Source of the DNA: Heloderma charlesbogerti
Taxonomy: Eukaryota; Chordata; Lepidosauria; Squamata; Helodermatidae
Direction of reading: 5' to 3'
Assembly: GCA_026122225.1 (NCBI GenBank)
Contig: JANEZZ010001565.1
Span: 1 to 64,000 of the forward strand
DNA length: 64,000 bases
In this document: positions 10,726-21,365 of the stretch, piece after piece
Position numbering within the stretch: position 1 is the stretch's first letter
Layout of the letters: each line of letters begins with the position of its first letter
The notes under the pieces: generated by a model
What the model saw: only the letters and a program-made list of their open reading frames with translations
Told to the model about the DNA's origin: nothing
Databases searched by the model: none
Translations under genes and position numbers: made by a program

Positions 10726-11594
10726 TAGGGATGTACGAAAGTCACTTACCTTTTCAAAGGGTGACATTCGCGGTGAGGGGGAGGCGCTCCATCCCCCCTC
10801 TGATATTCTGGCCAGGGGGGGAGGCGCTCTGTCCCTCCCCCCCCCGAATCCTGGCCAGCCGGCTCCGCAAATGGCGGTGGCCATAGCCGCCACCGTTTGC
10901 GTCCCTGCAGTCAGCCGTGATAGGCTACGTAAATGTTTATGTAGCCTATCACGGCTGATGTAAAAGAAAAAGAAAAAAACACGCGTACACAAATGGCGGC
11001 TCCCTTGAGCGCTGCCATTTCCGTTCCTTATTTTGACACGTCTTAGTCTACGTAAGCATTTACGTAGACTAAGACGGCGAAAATAAGGGGAACACAAATA
11101 GCGTAGTGTCTACACTATTTGCGTTCCCCTTATTTTCGCCGTCTTAGTCTACTTAAGTGTTTACATAGACTAAGACGTGTCAAAATAAGGAATGCAAATG
11201 GTGGAGCCCATGGGCGCCGCCATTTGCGTACGCGCGGTTTTTTTTTCTTTTATATCAGCCATGATAGGCTAGGTAAACATTTACGTAGCCTATCATGGTA
11301 TTTTTAAAAAATCTAGCCGTGATAAGTTACGTAAATCTTTACGTAGCCTATCACATTTTTTTGTTTTGTTTTTTACTGGAAATGGCGGCGGTGGCAGCCG
11401 GTCAGAAGACCGGCCGCCACAGCCACTGCCGCCGAACCGCCGCCAGAGCCGCCGCTGCCAGGAAGATTCGCACAAGGTAAGTCCCGTCCCGGGGGGGGGC
11501 GGGGGGCAGACCGTTCCGCCACCGATTTCCGGGGGCCGAATGCGCTGGCATTCGGCCTCCCTGAGATTCGTGGCGAAATTCTCTGACATCTCTA
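10726..11594 (-). mobile_element. Palindromic hAT-type element, copy 2 (complete)
   Basis: Target duplication CTGTTAGA (10718-10725 and 11595-11602) lies inside CR1. The type-II end (TAGGGATGTACGAAAGTCAC) is at the left and the type-I end (TTCTCTGACATCTCTA) at the right. Hairpins: 10917-10952, 11042-11073, 11143-11174, 11262-11297 and an extra outer hairpin at 11319-11354. The left arm therefore has one outer hairpin and the right arm two, so the palindrome is asymmetric. Donor-like GGTAAGT lies in both arms, facing outward. Confidence 0.9.
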
Positions 11595-11602
11595 CTGTTA
11601 GA

Positions 11603-11793
11603 GCAATACGGCAATGGAACCTATTACCTAGGGAGGCGGTGGGCTCTCCCACAATGGAGGCATTCAAGACGAGGCTGGACAGCCATCTGTCAGGGATGCT
11701 TTGACTTGGATTCCTGCATTGAGCAGGGGGTTGGACTCAATGGCCTTGTAGGCCCCTTCCAACCCTACTATTCTATGATTCTATATTTCTATG
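11603..11793 (+). mobile_element. CR1 LINE 3' end (continuation)
   Basis: Continues the CR1 of 10050-10725 after the nested element: GCAATACGGCAATGGAACC through the shared 3' tail, ending in CTATGATTCTATATTTCTATG. Confidence 0.9.
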
Positions 11794-11794
11794 T

Positions 11795-12240
11795 CCTGTA
11801 GAAAGCCCCCGAGGGACATAGGATTTTTTGGTTTCTGGGGTCCAAGGTCAAAACTTGGGCTCCAACCTCGGAGCCCAGAAACCGTGCTCCCAGCCTCCTC
11901 CCCCTCCCCCTCATAGCCGACACAGTTTTCTCTGTGCCGGATATGTCTCTGCACTCAGAAACAAATCATGGAGATGGAAAAAACGGAGCGGTCACATGGA
12001 GGGGCGGGGAGGAGATGACAGAAGCTGTGTTATTCAGCTTCTGGTGTGCCAAGCAGCCTTCCCTCCTCCCACTCCGAAGTTCACACGCCAGACAGGCAAA
12101 ATTGCCTGTCTAGCCAAAAATTCAGTATGACCAGTGCATGGAGAAAATCACCTCCATGCTCCGGCCACCCTGCATTGGATAGTCAACACAACAGCCTCTG
12201 AGTTCAGAGGCTAGAGACTATCTTCATAGGATTGCACCTT
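11795..12240 (+). repeat. Repeat family R1, copy 1
   Basis: A medium-copy non-coding repeat that recurs at 27140, 33232, 39470 and 60140. Typical parts are a run on the theme CCTCCTCCCCCTCCC, then AGACAGGCAAAATTGCCTGTCTAGC, then CACCCTGCAT, and an end reading CATAGGATTGCAC. Related ends fold into hairpins (33041, 55477), which suggests a DNA-transposon origin. Family unknown. Confidence 0.6.
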
Positions 12241-12295
12241 AGAGATCAAGCTGGGATGTATCATGGAAGAGAGTTATTGGAGGATAAGAGGTTAG

Positions 12296-12298
<3 letters not shown>

Positions 12299-12332
<34 letters not shown>
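12299..12332. repeat. (TA)n microsatellite
   Basis: Uninterrupted AT/TA dinucleotide run. Confidence 0.98.
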
Positions 12333-12337
<5 letters not shown>

Positions 12338-12385
12338 CTGTCTAATATAATAGGATGCCCTTTTCTATTAAACATATTGTGTTGA

Positions 12386-12755
12386 AACAGTGGGCATCTC
12401 TACACCCTCCTAAAACCCTGCATTTAAAATGGGGCTTTCTGCTTCCATTTTAAAGGCAGGATCATGACAACTCCCTTTTTCATGCACTTCCTTTCCCCCT
12501 ACCCCTTACCCGCTCCTTCTCCCCGTATCGGAGTCTTCCATTATCTGTCATTGATCTGACTCTTCTTCTTGCAGCTTTTCCTCCTTTCATGGAGGGAACT
12601 CAAGCAGAGCACAACGGGGTAATTTGATAGCTCACTATCTGCCATCTCATTAAAAACGGAACAAAGGGCATTTAGTGCAGGAGACGCGTTGAAGTTTCTA
12701 GGCGTCATGTAAACAGCCCACTAACTTCCGTGAAGGAGCAATCTCAATCGCAGAA
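12386..12755. repeat. Repeat family R2, copy 1
   Basis: Shared with 41428-41760 and 47695-48125. Landmarks are GCATTTAAAATGGGGC followed by CTTCCATTTTAAA (an inverted repeat), then CATGGAGGGAACTCAAGCA, GGCATTTAGTGCAGGAGACG and CATGTAAA. It looks like a non-autonomous DNA element, but I cannot define its ends. Confidence 0.65.
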
Positions 12756-12789
12756 TAATGATGGTGATGGTGATGTTGATAGTGAAGAT

Positions 12790-13022
12790 GTAGATTATTT
12801 ATATGCACTTGTCTGCTACATTTATTTGCTTTCCTCCAAGGAGCCCAAGGACGCCTGTCCTCTTTCTCTCCATTTTCATTCTCACATCAACCCTGTGAGG
12901 TAGGTTGGGCTGAGAGTCAGTGACAGGCCCAAGGTCACCCAGTGAGCTGCATAGCTGAGTGGGGACTAGAACCCGGATCTCCCAGCTCCCAGTCCAACAC
13001 TCTAACCACTGCACTGGGTCCC
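12790..13022 (-). mobile_element. Sauria-type tRNA-derived SINE
   Basis: On the minus strand it reads from GACCCAGTGCAGTGGTTAGA through a B-box-like segment, TGGGTGACCTTGGGCC, and TACCTCACAGGGTTGA to a degenerate 3' end. This matches the squamate Sauria SINE layout, which is thought to use BovB machinery. Its presence supports a squamate host. Confidence 0.85.
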
Positions 13023-13663
13023 AGTGAACATTAATGTATGATCAGAACTAACACTCTTCGGACTCCATTAACTTTGACTTTTGGGGAATATACTCACACA
13101 CTTGAGGATTTAAAGTTTATGGCAATGAGTAAGTTCATATTTCAACTCAAAAAGGGCAAGACCCCCACATCGTATTTTCTACACAGGAAACTTATTGGAT
13201 TTTTATATTGCAGACAGTCATCCCTAGTGATTTGAATGAGATCTTTGATTTGCCAGCATATTTGAGGTCTGTTTCCATTTGGAGCAGTTGGATAAGTGTT
13301 CCTTTAAATTTTAGGTTTAAGACATTATCCCTTTCAGATGAAGGTTGTTACAGCTAGTTCAAGTTGAGAAAAAAAATGGGTGAGTTTATTCTTTCTTTGG
13401 CCTTGTGAAGTGAAAAGATGCTTTCAGACAGCTTGCTTTCTTAGATAGGAGCACTCGTTGTAGTTGAGTGGTAAGTGATATTTTCAGACAGCTTGCTTGT
13501 CTGTAAGTGAAATTTGGTTTTGATTCTTTTAGGCTGTATTATTATAAAGCCACAAATCATGGCGCTATGTTAATAGTGATGTGGCTGAATTGCGTTCTGC
13601 CATGATAACCAAAAATTGGAGGGGATAGATTCTACTGAGCAAATGGCTCAACAGACTGATCTG
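13023..13663. other. No gene seen
   Basis: No recognisable gene or named repeat. The phrase TTTCAGACAGCTTGCTT occurs twice (about 13421 and 13482), a small imperfect duplication. Confidence 0.5.
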
Positions 13664-13855
13664 TAGGGGTGGACGGATCACTTATCTGCTCTGTTCTGGG
13701 GATCTGCGTGGGGGGGAGGTGATCCGTCCCTCCCCCCGGAATCTTCTCCGGCCAGCTCTGCTCCGTGGCAAGTCTGCGGAGCCACCAGCTGAGGCTGCCC
13801 GCAGCCGGACCTCCATCCTCTGCTGGGCCACGGCCGCAAATGCATTGCCGTGATT
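13664..13855 (-). mobile_element. Palindromic family, type-II arm fragment
   Basis: Starts TAGGGGTGGACGGATCACTTA, then the GC-rich modules (GGAGGTGATCCGTCCCTCCC, CCGGCCAGCTCTGC) and GCCGCAAATG. It stops where the L2 tail begins, before any hairpin. Only one arm survives. Confidence 0.7.
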
Positions 13856-16734
13856 TTATTTATTTATTTATTTATTTATTTCATTTCTATACCGCCCAAT
13901 AGCTGAAGCTCTCTGGGCGGTTCACAAAAATTAAATCCAAACAACACACAATAAAACAATTTAAAATATACAGAACATTAAAACCACAATATAACAATAC
14001 AACCACAATAAAACCTAGCAGCAGTGCAGGAGTTTAAAATACAGATTTGAAACAGCAAAGATAAAAATTTAGAAAGCTAAAATGCTAAAATGCCTTGGAA
14101 AATAAAAAGGTCTTCACCTGGCGCCGAAAGGAATACAATGTAGGCGCCAGGCGAACCTCACTAGGGAGCTCATTCCAGAGCCGGGGTGCCACAGCAGAAA
14201 AAGCCCTCCTAGTAGCCACCCGCCTCACTTCCTTTGGCAGGGGCTCACGGAGAAGGGCCGCTGAGGATGATCTTAAGGTCCGGGCAGGCACATATGGGAG
14301 GAGGCGATCCTTCAGGTAACCTGGCCCCAAGCCGTTAAGGGCTTTGAATGTTAACACCAGCACTTTGAATCGGGCCCGGAAATGGACCGGCAGCCAGTGC
14401 AGCTGGAAAAGTACTGGCGTAATATGAGCTCGCAGGCCAGTCCCTGTTAACAATCTTGCTGCCCTATTTTGGACCAGCTGAAGTTTCCGGACCGTTTTCA
14501 AAGGCAGCCCCACGTATGATGCATTGCAGTAATCCAGACGAGAAGTTATCAGAGCATGGATAACTGTAGCTAGGCTATCTCTGTCCAGATAAGGGCGTAG
14601 TTGGCATACCAGCCTAAGCTGATAAAAAGTGCTCCGTGACACTGAGTTCACCTGTGCCTCAAGTGACAGTTCTGGATTCAAGAGCACCCCCAAACTACGA
14701 ACCTGATCCTTAAAGGGGAGTGCAACCCCCTGCAGAACAGGTTGAATATCACCTAGCCAGGCAGACGAACCACCCACTAACAGTACCTCCGTCTTGTCTG
14801 GATTGAGTTTCAGTTTATTAGCCCTCATCCAGTCCATTACCGTGCCCAGGCACTGATTCAGAACAGTCACTGCCTCACCTGGTTTTGATGAGAAAGAGAG
14901 GTAGAGCTGGGTGTCATCCGCATATTGATGGCACCTCAGCCCACACCTCCGGATAACCTCCCCCAGCGGGTTCATGTAGATGTTCAACAGCATGGGGGAT
15001 AAAATAGAGCCCTGTGGAACCCCATGGCACAATTGCCATGGCACAGAGCAGTAATCCCCCAGCACCACCTTCTGGAGTCGGCCATCCAAGTAGGAGCGGA
15101 ACCACTGTAGTGCAGTGCCTCCTACTCCCAACCCAGACGACCTATCCAGAAGGATACCATGGTCGATGGTATCGAAAGCCGCTGAGAGGTCCAGGAGAAT
15201 CAACAGGGTCGCACTCCCCCTGTCCCTCTCCTGGCAGAGGTCATCCCACAGGGCAACCAAGGCAGTTTCTGTTCCAAAACCAGGCCTGAAGCCCGATTGA
15301 AATGGATCTAGATAATCCGTTTCATTCAACAGTGCCTGGAGCTGTCCTACAACCACCCACTCAAGCACCTTGCCCAGGAAGGGGATGTTGGCCACTGGCC
15401 TATAATTGTTAACATCCTCTGGGTCCAGGTTAGGCTTTTTCAGGAGTGGTCTAATTACTGCCTCTTTTAAAGCGGCAGTAGGGGTGCACGAAAGTCACTT
15501 ACCTGGTCTCGCAGGTTGCTTCGCGGTGGGGGGGAGGTGCTTCGCTGCTCCCTCCGAAGTTCAGGCCGGGGGGGAGGCTTCCCGGCTCGCCCGGCCGAAA
15601 TTCAGGCCGGAGAGAAGCGCCCCATCTCCCCGGCCGCGAACTTCAAAAGAAAAAGAAAAAAACGCCCCTGTGATAGGTTACGTAACGATTAACGTAGCCT
15701 ATCACAGCTAGATCTGCAAAGTCAGCCGTGATAGGCTATGTTAATCATTATGTAGCCTATCACAGGGGCATTTTTTTTTTTTACTGTCCTTGTAATGGAC
15801 CGGCTGCCGCCCCCGCCCCTGACGAAGACCTGCCGAACCGCCGCCGGGACCCACCGCCGGGAGGGACATTCGTGAAAGGTACGTCCCATCCCGGGGGGGG
15901 GCAGGGGGGCGGGGGGGTGGAGAAGTTCTCCCCGAACAACCTTCAGAGGACCGAATGTGTTGGCGCTCGGCCCCCCGAAGTTTCGGGGAGAAATTCTCCC
16001 CCATCCCTAAGCGGCAGGCACCACTCCCTCTCTCAAGGAGGAATTTACAACCTCCTGGACCCAGCCGGACAACCCCTCCTTGTTTGATTTAATAAGCCAT
16101 GAAGGGCAAGGGTCAAGCACACAAGTGGTCGATCGGACTTGGCCAAGCACCTTGTCCGCATCCTCAGGCCTCAGTAACTGAAACTCATCCAATAAAACTG
16201 GACCAGACGGTGCTCTGAACGCCTCTACCAATGGAACTGCATTAATGGTGGTGTCCAATTCATGATGAATCTGAGCGACTTTATCCTCAAAGTGCTGTGC
16301 AAACTCGTCACAGCGTGCCACTGAGGGTTCCACCGTCTCTCTCCCTGGCCCAGAATGTAACAGGCCGCGAACCACTCAGAAAAGCTCCGCTGGACGACAC
16401 TGAGAAGATGCAATGCTGGTGGAAAAGAACTGTCTCTTTGCCACCCTCACCGCCACAGCGTAGGCTCGATAGTGGGCTCTTACCTGTGTTCAGTCAGACT
16501 CAGCATGAGTTTTCCTCCACCTGCATTCTAGCCATCTCCCCTCTTGCTTCATTGCCCTCAGCTCAGGTGTATACCAAGGAGCTGGCCGGGCTCTGCTCAG
16601 AGGGAGAGGGCGCTTGGGCGCGATCGTGTCAACCGCCCGAGTCATCTCTGCATTCCACAGAGCGACCTGGGCTTTGACAGGAGCACTAGCCATACCAGCA
16701 GGAAAATCCCCCAGAGCCCTCCGGAATCCATCAA
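13856..16734 (-). mobile_element. L2-clade LINE, RT and 3' end, interrupted
   Basis: The tail is (TTTA)n at 13856-13883 and the 3' untranslated part contains CTGGGCGGTTCACAA. The frame 15395-14085 (436 codons) holds RT: LLDLSAAFDTIDHG near residue 66, HGVPQGSILSPML near 124, catalytic YADDTQLYLS at 158-167, then the C-terminal thumb region. Upstream coding 16375-16010 and 16730-16490 is split off by the palindromic element at 15479-16009 and by stops. The L2 assignment rests on YADDTQLYLS and the tail. The 5' end is cut at 16734 by another palindromic copy. Confidence 0.88.
15479..16009 (-). mobile_element. Palindromic hAT-type element, copy 3 (short, complete)
   Basis: Target duplication AGCGGCAG (15471-15478 and 16010-16017) in L2. 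Type-II end TAGGGGTGCACGAAAGTC at left, type-I end TTCTCCCCCATCCCTA at right. It is only 531 bp and has just two outer hairpins, 15670-15705 and 15728-15763; the whole inner hairpin set is missing. Since it is flanked by a perfect duplication, the inner set appears unnecessary for transposition. Confidence 0.9.
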
Positions 16735-17163
16735 GGTGATAAGTTATGTATATATTTACGTAGCCTATCACAGCAAAGAGCAGGGACGCAAATCGTGTCT
16801 GCTACACCATTTGCGTCCCTGCTCTTTGCCGTGATAGGCTATGTAAATATATATGTAACCTATCACGGCAATGGAGGGACACAAATGACGTAGCGGCTGC
16901 CATTTGCGTCCCTGTGTTAGCCGTGATAGGCTATGTATATATTTATATAAATACGTACGTAGCCTATCACGACTAACAGAGCAAGGGAAATGGTGGCCAT
17001 AGACCGGGGCCTCCATTCGCACCTACGGACGGCCGACAAAAGGTAGGTTCTGTCCCGGGAAGGTGGCAGGGGGGATTGTTCTGTACCGCCATGGACTCTG
17101 GGGGGTGGATTCTAAAGAATCCGGCCTCACTGGAGTCCGTGGCGGAATTCTCCACCATCGCTA
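16735..17163 (-). mobile_element. Palindromic family, copy 4, left-truncated
   Basis: Begins directly in a hairpin (GTGATAAGTTATG at 16736) and continues with further hairpins near 16831 and 16922, spaced by GCAGGGACGCAAAT / ATTTGCGTCCCTGC inverted segments. The right end GAATTCTCCACCATCGCTA is type I. No left end and no target duplication are found. Confidence 0.8.
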
Positions 17164-17512
17164 CTGATCTGAAACCTGGTAGAAGGAGGATATGGGGATG
17201 TTCTTTGCTAGTTTAGAGTTAGAAAGGGCAAGACATAACTAATATATAGGAGTTTAAAATCTGATGAGTGACGTCCAGCAGTTTGACAAGTATTGCCTGT
17301 TTGTTTTTTTTACTCCATAGACGTACATGGAGGTTTTATTTATTTCGTGCCCAGATCAAACTTTGCTCTGCCAAAATGTAGCCACCGCCACAGCTTTGTC
17401 ATTAGCTTGCTGTAGATCACCAGTTCAAACTACATGGAGGTTACTTTGCAGTAACATTTCTCTGTTTGTACAGTGCCATCTGGGAAACCGTTTATCTCAT
17501 TAAGTAAGGGGG
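17164..17512. other. No gene seen
   Basis: Unrecognised sequence between a palindromic copy and a BovB tail. Confidence 0.5.
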
Positions 17513-17523
17513 AAGGTGTAGCA

Positions 17524-17820
17524 AAGGAAATCAACCCTGACTGCTCATTGGAAGGACAGATAATGAAGCTGAAGCTCCAATATTTTGGCCACCTAATGCG
17601 AAGAGAAAACTCCCTGGAAAAGACCCTGATGCTGGGAAAGACTGAAGGCAAACGGAGAAGGGGACGGCAGAGGATGAGATGGCTAGATAGCATCACGGAT
17701 GCAATGAATATGAACTTGAGCACGCTCCGGGAGAGAGTGCAGGACAGGAAGGCCTGGCGTGCTATGGTCCATGGGGTCACAAAGAGTTGGACACGACTGA
17801 ACGACTGAACAACAACAACA
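17524..17820 (+). mobile_element. 5'-truncated BovB 3' end
   Basis: Encodes the BovB C-terminus ([45 protein letters not shown]) and ends in (CAA)n. It is flanked by an 11-bp target duplication AAGGTGTAGCA (17513-17523 and 17821-17831). Confidence 0.92.
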
Positions 17821-17831
17821 AAGGTGTAGCA

Positions 17832-18184
17832 TGTGCTGTGCCTCAAAAGAAGTATAAGGTGTTCGTACGTTTTGAAGAAGCATGATTTTTCACCCCATTT
17901 TAGCCTGTTGCATTTCATAAGCTTTTATTCGCAGGATTGGGGGCAGGGGGATAGACTGGAGCGTGAGTGAGCCTCTGGTAGAATGGCAGCGTCTCAACCA
18001 TTTTTGACCCTGATCACCAACTGTAGGGAAATTTCTTCTGGAGGGACTGTGAGAAGAGAGAAGGACCCAGAGCTTGTGAAGAACAGTTCTGCCTTCCCTC
18101 CACCCCACTTGCCAGTCAGTAGATGCTTGACAACCAACTGTCATAACTGAGCCCTACAACTACTTCTGGACTGCACATCTATAA
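17832..18184. other. No gene seen
   Basis: No gene or named repeat recognised; it continues the host sequence of the BovB insertion. Confidence 0.5.
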
Positions 18185-18345
18185 GAGGTCCTCTTATAGA
18201 TTGGTAACAGGTTTAAGAAGAGAAAGCAAGACTTGGAAGGAATGGCCAGTTCTTGCAACAAAGGGATGTAAACAGTGGGGTCCACCAAGGATCTGTATTG
18301 GGACCAGTGCTTTTTATCATGTTCATAAACAATCTGGAGTTAGGG
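18185..18345 (+). mobile_element. CR1-like RT fragment
   Basis: Broken coding for the RT block GVHQGSVLGPVLFIMFINN (about 18277-18336). It ends abruptly where a short V2R-matching segment begins. Confidence 0.7.
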
Positions 18346-18375
18346 GTGATTTCCTGTTCCAGGGTCCAAGTTGTC
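18346..18375 (+). pseudogene. 30-bp sliver matching the V2R exon
   Basis: 18346-18375 matches 19596-19625 of the V2R exon at 29 of 30 bases (GTGATTTCCTGTTCCAG, one mismatch, GTCCAAGTTGTC). It sits exactly between a CR1 fragment and a truncated palindromic element whose first bases (GTC) overlap it. It looks like filler DNA copied during break repair. Confidence 0.75.
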
Positions 18376-19118
18376 TTCCGACCAGCTGCCGCCGCCGCCA
18401 TTTCCATGTAAAAAAAAAACAAACATGATAGGCTATGGAAAGATTTATGTAGCCTATCACGGCTAGATTTAAAAAAAACACCATGATAGGCTACGTAAAT
18501 GTTTACGTAGCCTATCACGGCTGACTTTGGGGGGGAAAAAAGCGCATACGCAAATGGCGGCGCCCATGGGCACCGCCATTTGCGTTCCTTATTTTGGCAC
18601 GTCTTAGTCTATGTAAACATTTACGTAGACTAAAATGGCGAAAATAAGGGGAACGCAAATAGCGTAGCGTCTACGCTATTTGCGTTCCCTTATTTTCGCC
18701 ATCTTAGTCTACGTAAATGTTTACGTAGACTAAGACATGCCAAAATAAGGAACGCAAATGGCGGCGCCCATGGGCACTGCCATTTGCGTACGTGCGTGTT
18801 TTTTTTTTAATCAGCCGTGATAGGCTACATAAACATTTACGTAGCCTATCACGGCTGACTGCAGGGACGCAAACGGCAGCAGCTACAGCCACCGCCATTT
18901 GCGTCCCTGCTAGCCAGCGGCCGGATGTCCGGCTGCTGGCGAAGCCGGCTGGCGGCTCCGCAGAATCGCTGCAGAGAACAGCTGGCCAGCCAGGATTCCG
19001 GGGGGGAGGAACGGAGCACCTCACCCCCCCGGCCAGGATTCCGGGGGGTGGGACGGAATGCCTCCCCCCAAGCATCAGCATAATCCACGGAAAGGTAAGT
19101 ACCTTTCGTACATCTCTA
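18373..19118 (+). mobile_element. Palindromic hAT-type element, copy 5, left-truncated, in the V2R intron
   Basis: Begins inside the type-I arm (GTCTTCCGACCAGCTGCC), so the left end is lost. The two left outer hairpins (from about 18425 and 18483), both inner hairpins and the right outer hairpin (from about 18816) are present. It ends with type-II CTTTCGTACATCTCTA. The right end lies 28 bp before the V2R exon. The right arm carries a poly-T tract with AATCAG (about 18800-18814) and GAAAGGTAAGT (about 19090), an acceptor and donor pair in the gene's sense direction. Confidence 0.88.
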
Positions 19119-19146
19119 GGAAGCAGTTCCTCTTGTTTTTTTGCAG

Positions 19147-20057
19147 ATGCAGACAATTGCAACAAGTGTCCAGAAGATCAGCATCCAAACAAGGACCGAG
19201 AGCAATGTATCCCCAAGGTGATAACTTACCTTGCCTATGGACAATCTTTGGGCATCATCATGGCTTCCTTTGCCCTATTCTTGTCCTTAACCATGGGCTT
19301 TGTGTTAGGAATCTTCATTAAATATTTAGAAACTCCGATAGTCAAAGCCAACAACCGGGACCTGTCCTACATTCTCCTCACCTCTCTCCTGCTTTCCTTC
19401 CTGTCCTCCTTTCTCTTCATTGGCCAGCCAACGAAAGCAACCTGTCTCCTCCGACAAACAGCCTTCAGCATCATCTTCTCAGTTGCCGTCTCTGCTCTGT
19501 TGGCAAAAACGATCACTGTGGTGCTGGCCTTCCTGGCCACAAAGCCAGGGAACAGAGTGAGGAGATGGCTGGGGAAGAGTCTGGCCAACTCCACTGTGAT
19601 TTCCTGTTCCAGTGTCCAAGTTGTCATCTGTACCATCTGGCTGCAGACCTCTCCACCCTTCCCTGACTCTGACATGCACTCCCAGCCTGGACAGATCATC
19701 CTGCAATGTAATGAAGGATCTGTCGCCATGTTCTATAGTGCCCTTGGCTACATGGGCTTCCTGTCTGCCATCTGCTTCACGGTGGCTTTCCTAGCCAGGA
19801 AGCTGCCTGGGGCCTTCAATGAAGCCAAGCTGATCACCTTCAGCATGCTGGTCTTCTGCAGTGTTTGGGTGTCCTTTGTGCCCACCTACCTGAGCACAAA
19901 GGGGAAATACATGGTGGCCGTGCAGGTCTTCTCCATCTTGGCCTCCAGTGCTGGGTTGCTGGGCTGCATCTTTATTCCAAAGTGCTACATCATTATACTG
20001 AGGCCTGCTCTGAATACAAAGGAGCACCTAATGAAGAATAATAAAATAAATGTGTAA
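19147..20057 (+). CDS. Vomeronasal type-2 receptor, terminal 7TM exon
   Basis: Encodes the seven-transmembrane part of a class C pheromone receptor that signals in vomeronasal sensory neurons. After a TTTTTTTGCAG acceptor the exon opens in phase with [15 protein letters not shown] (end of the Cys-rich region). Then come TM1 ([13 protein letters not shown]), the loop [15 protein letters not shown]2, TM3 ([20 protein letters not shown]), [11 protein letters not shown], the ECNEGS-like [12 protein letters not shown] before TM5, TM6 with [11 protein letters not shown], and TM7 with [15 protein letters not shown]. The stop TAA is at 20055-20057. The frame is intact at about 302 residues, the usual size of this exon. 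No exon for the large extracellular domain is visible in the 19 kb upstream, so it may be an orphan exon or have very long introns. Confidence 0.92.
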
Positions 20058-20148
20058 TTTGTAGGAATTGTTTCTCCAGTGTATCATTTAGCAAGCACAA
20101 AGCAAAGCATCTGCTTCCCAGCCACCTGCATCCCAGAGTTTCAGATAT

Positions 20149-20695
20149 CATAGAATCATAGAATAGTAGGGTTGGAAGGGGCCTACAAGGCCATCGAGTC
20201 CAACCCCCTGCTCAATGCAGGAATCCAAGTCAGAGCATCCCTGACAAATGGCTGTCCAGCCTCGTCTTGAAGGCCTCCAGTGTGGGAGAGCCCACCACCT
20301 CCCCAGGTAATTGGTTCCATTGTCGTATTGCTCTTACAGTCAGGATGTTTTTCCTGATGTTCAGCTGGAATCTGGCTTCCCGTAACTTGAGCCCATTCTT
20401 CCATGTCCTGCATTCTGGGATGATCAAAAAGAGATCCTGGCCTTCCTCTCTGGGACAACCTTTCAGGTACCTGAAGAGCGCTATCCTATCTCCCCTCAGT
20501 CTTCTCTTCTCAAGGCTAAACATGCCCAGTTCTTTCAGTCTCTCTTCACAGGGCTTTGTCTCCAGTCCCGTGATCATCTTTGTTGCCCTCCTCTGAACCC
20601 TCTCCAATTTGTCTGCATCCTTCTTAAAGTGTGGTGCCCAGAACTGGACACAGTACTCCAGATGAGGCCTAACCAGTGCTGAGTAGAGGGGAACT
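20149..20695 (-). mobile_element. 5'-truncated CR1 3' end
   Basis: CR1 tail with target duplication AGATAT (20143-20148 and 20696-20701). It encodes the last part of ORF2 in reverse ([26 protein letters not shown]). It inserted 91 bp after the V2R stop codon. Confidence 0.92.
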
Positions 20696-20701
20696 AGATA
20701 T

Positions 20702-21309
20702 GTTCAAATGATATATTTGATCATTCTTCGGGGGATGACCATATATCTGATTAATTTGCTAAGTGATGGTAATATATTTTTGGTCTATAATATAAGCAGA
20801 ATATTTTTTGTTTTGTTTTGGAAACAAATGTTATAAAGTTATAATGTTATAATGCTTTATCATGTTATAAAAATATCAATAGCTCCAATTTATAAATTTA
20901 GGACTCTTTTTTCTTGGCTTCCTGGGATCATGGACTATCATTCTATCTGGGTCTGACTGGTTGCCAGGTGGGTACTTGAAATGTGGAATGATAACTTCAG
21001 TTGCAAAGACTCCATGTGCCTATTCCAGTGAACAGACCAATCTGGGGCTTAGATCCACCATTCTGCCACTGACAGCCATCCAGCTCCATAGTAGTGTTGA
21101 AGTGGGATATAACCACAGCGTAGGATAGCATACCATATGCATACAGCCTAAATAATGTGTCTTTCAACAGCTTGGACCTTAACAGCCATACGTTTCTGGC
21201 ATTTTGGAGTTTGTATTAAGAGTTTTCCATATTCACTCAATGTGTTAAATGGAAAAGTTGTTTGTTTATTAGAGGGACACAGGAGTGTCTCTTTAGTTAA
21301 GGTGAGTCA
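20702..21309. other. No gene seen
   Basis: AT-rich at the left; no gene or named repeat recognised. Confidence 0.5.
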
Positions 21310-21311
21310 CT

Positions 21312-21338
21312 CACACACACACACACACACACACACAC
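21312..21338. repeat. (CA)n microsatellite
   Basis: Uninterrupted CA run. Confidence 0.97.
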
Positions 21339-21365
21339 TTCTACCAGTATAAGCCTGAAAATTCT

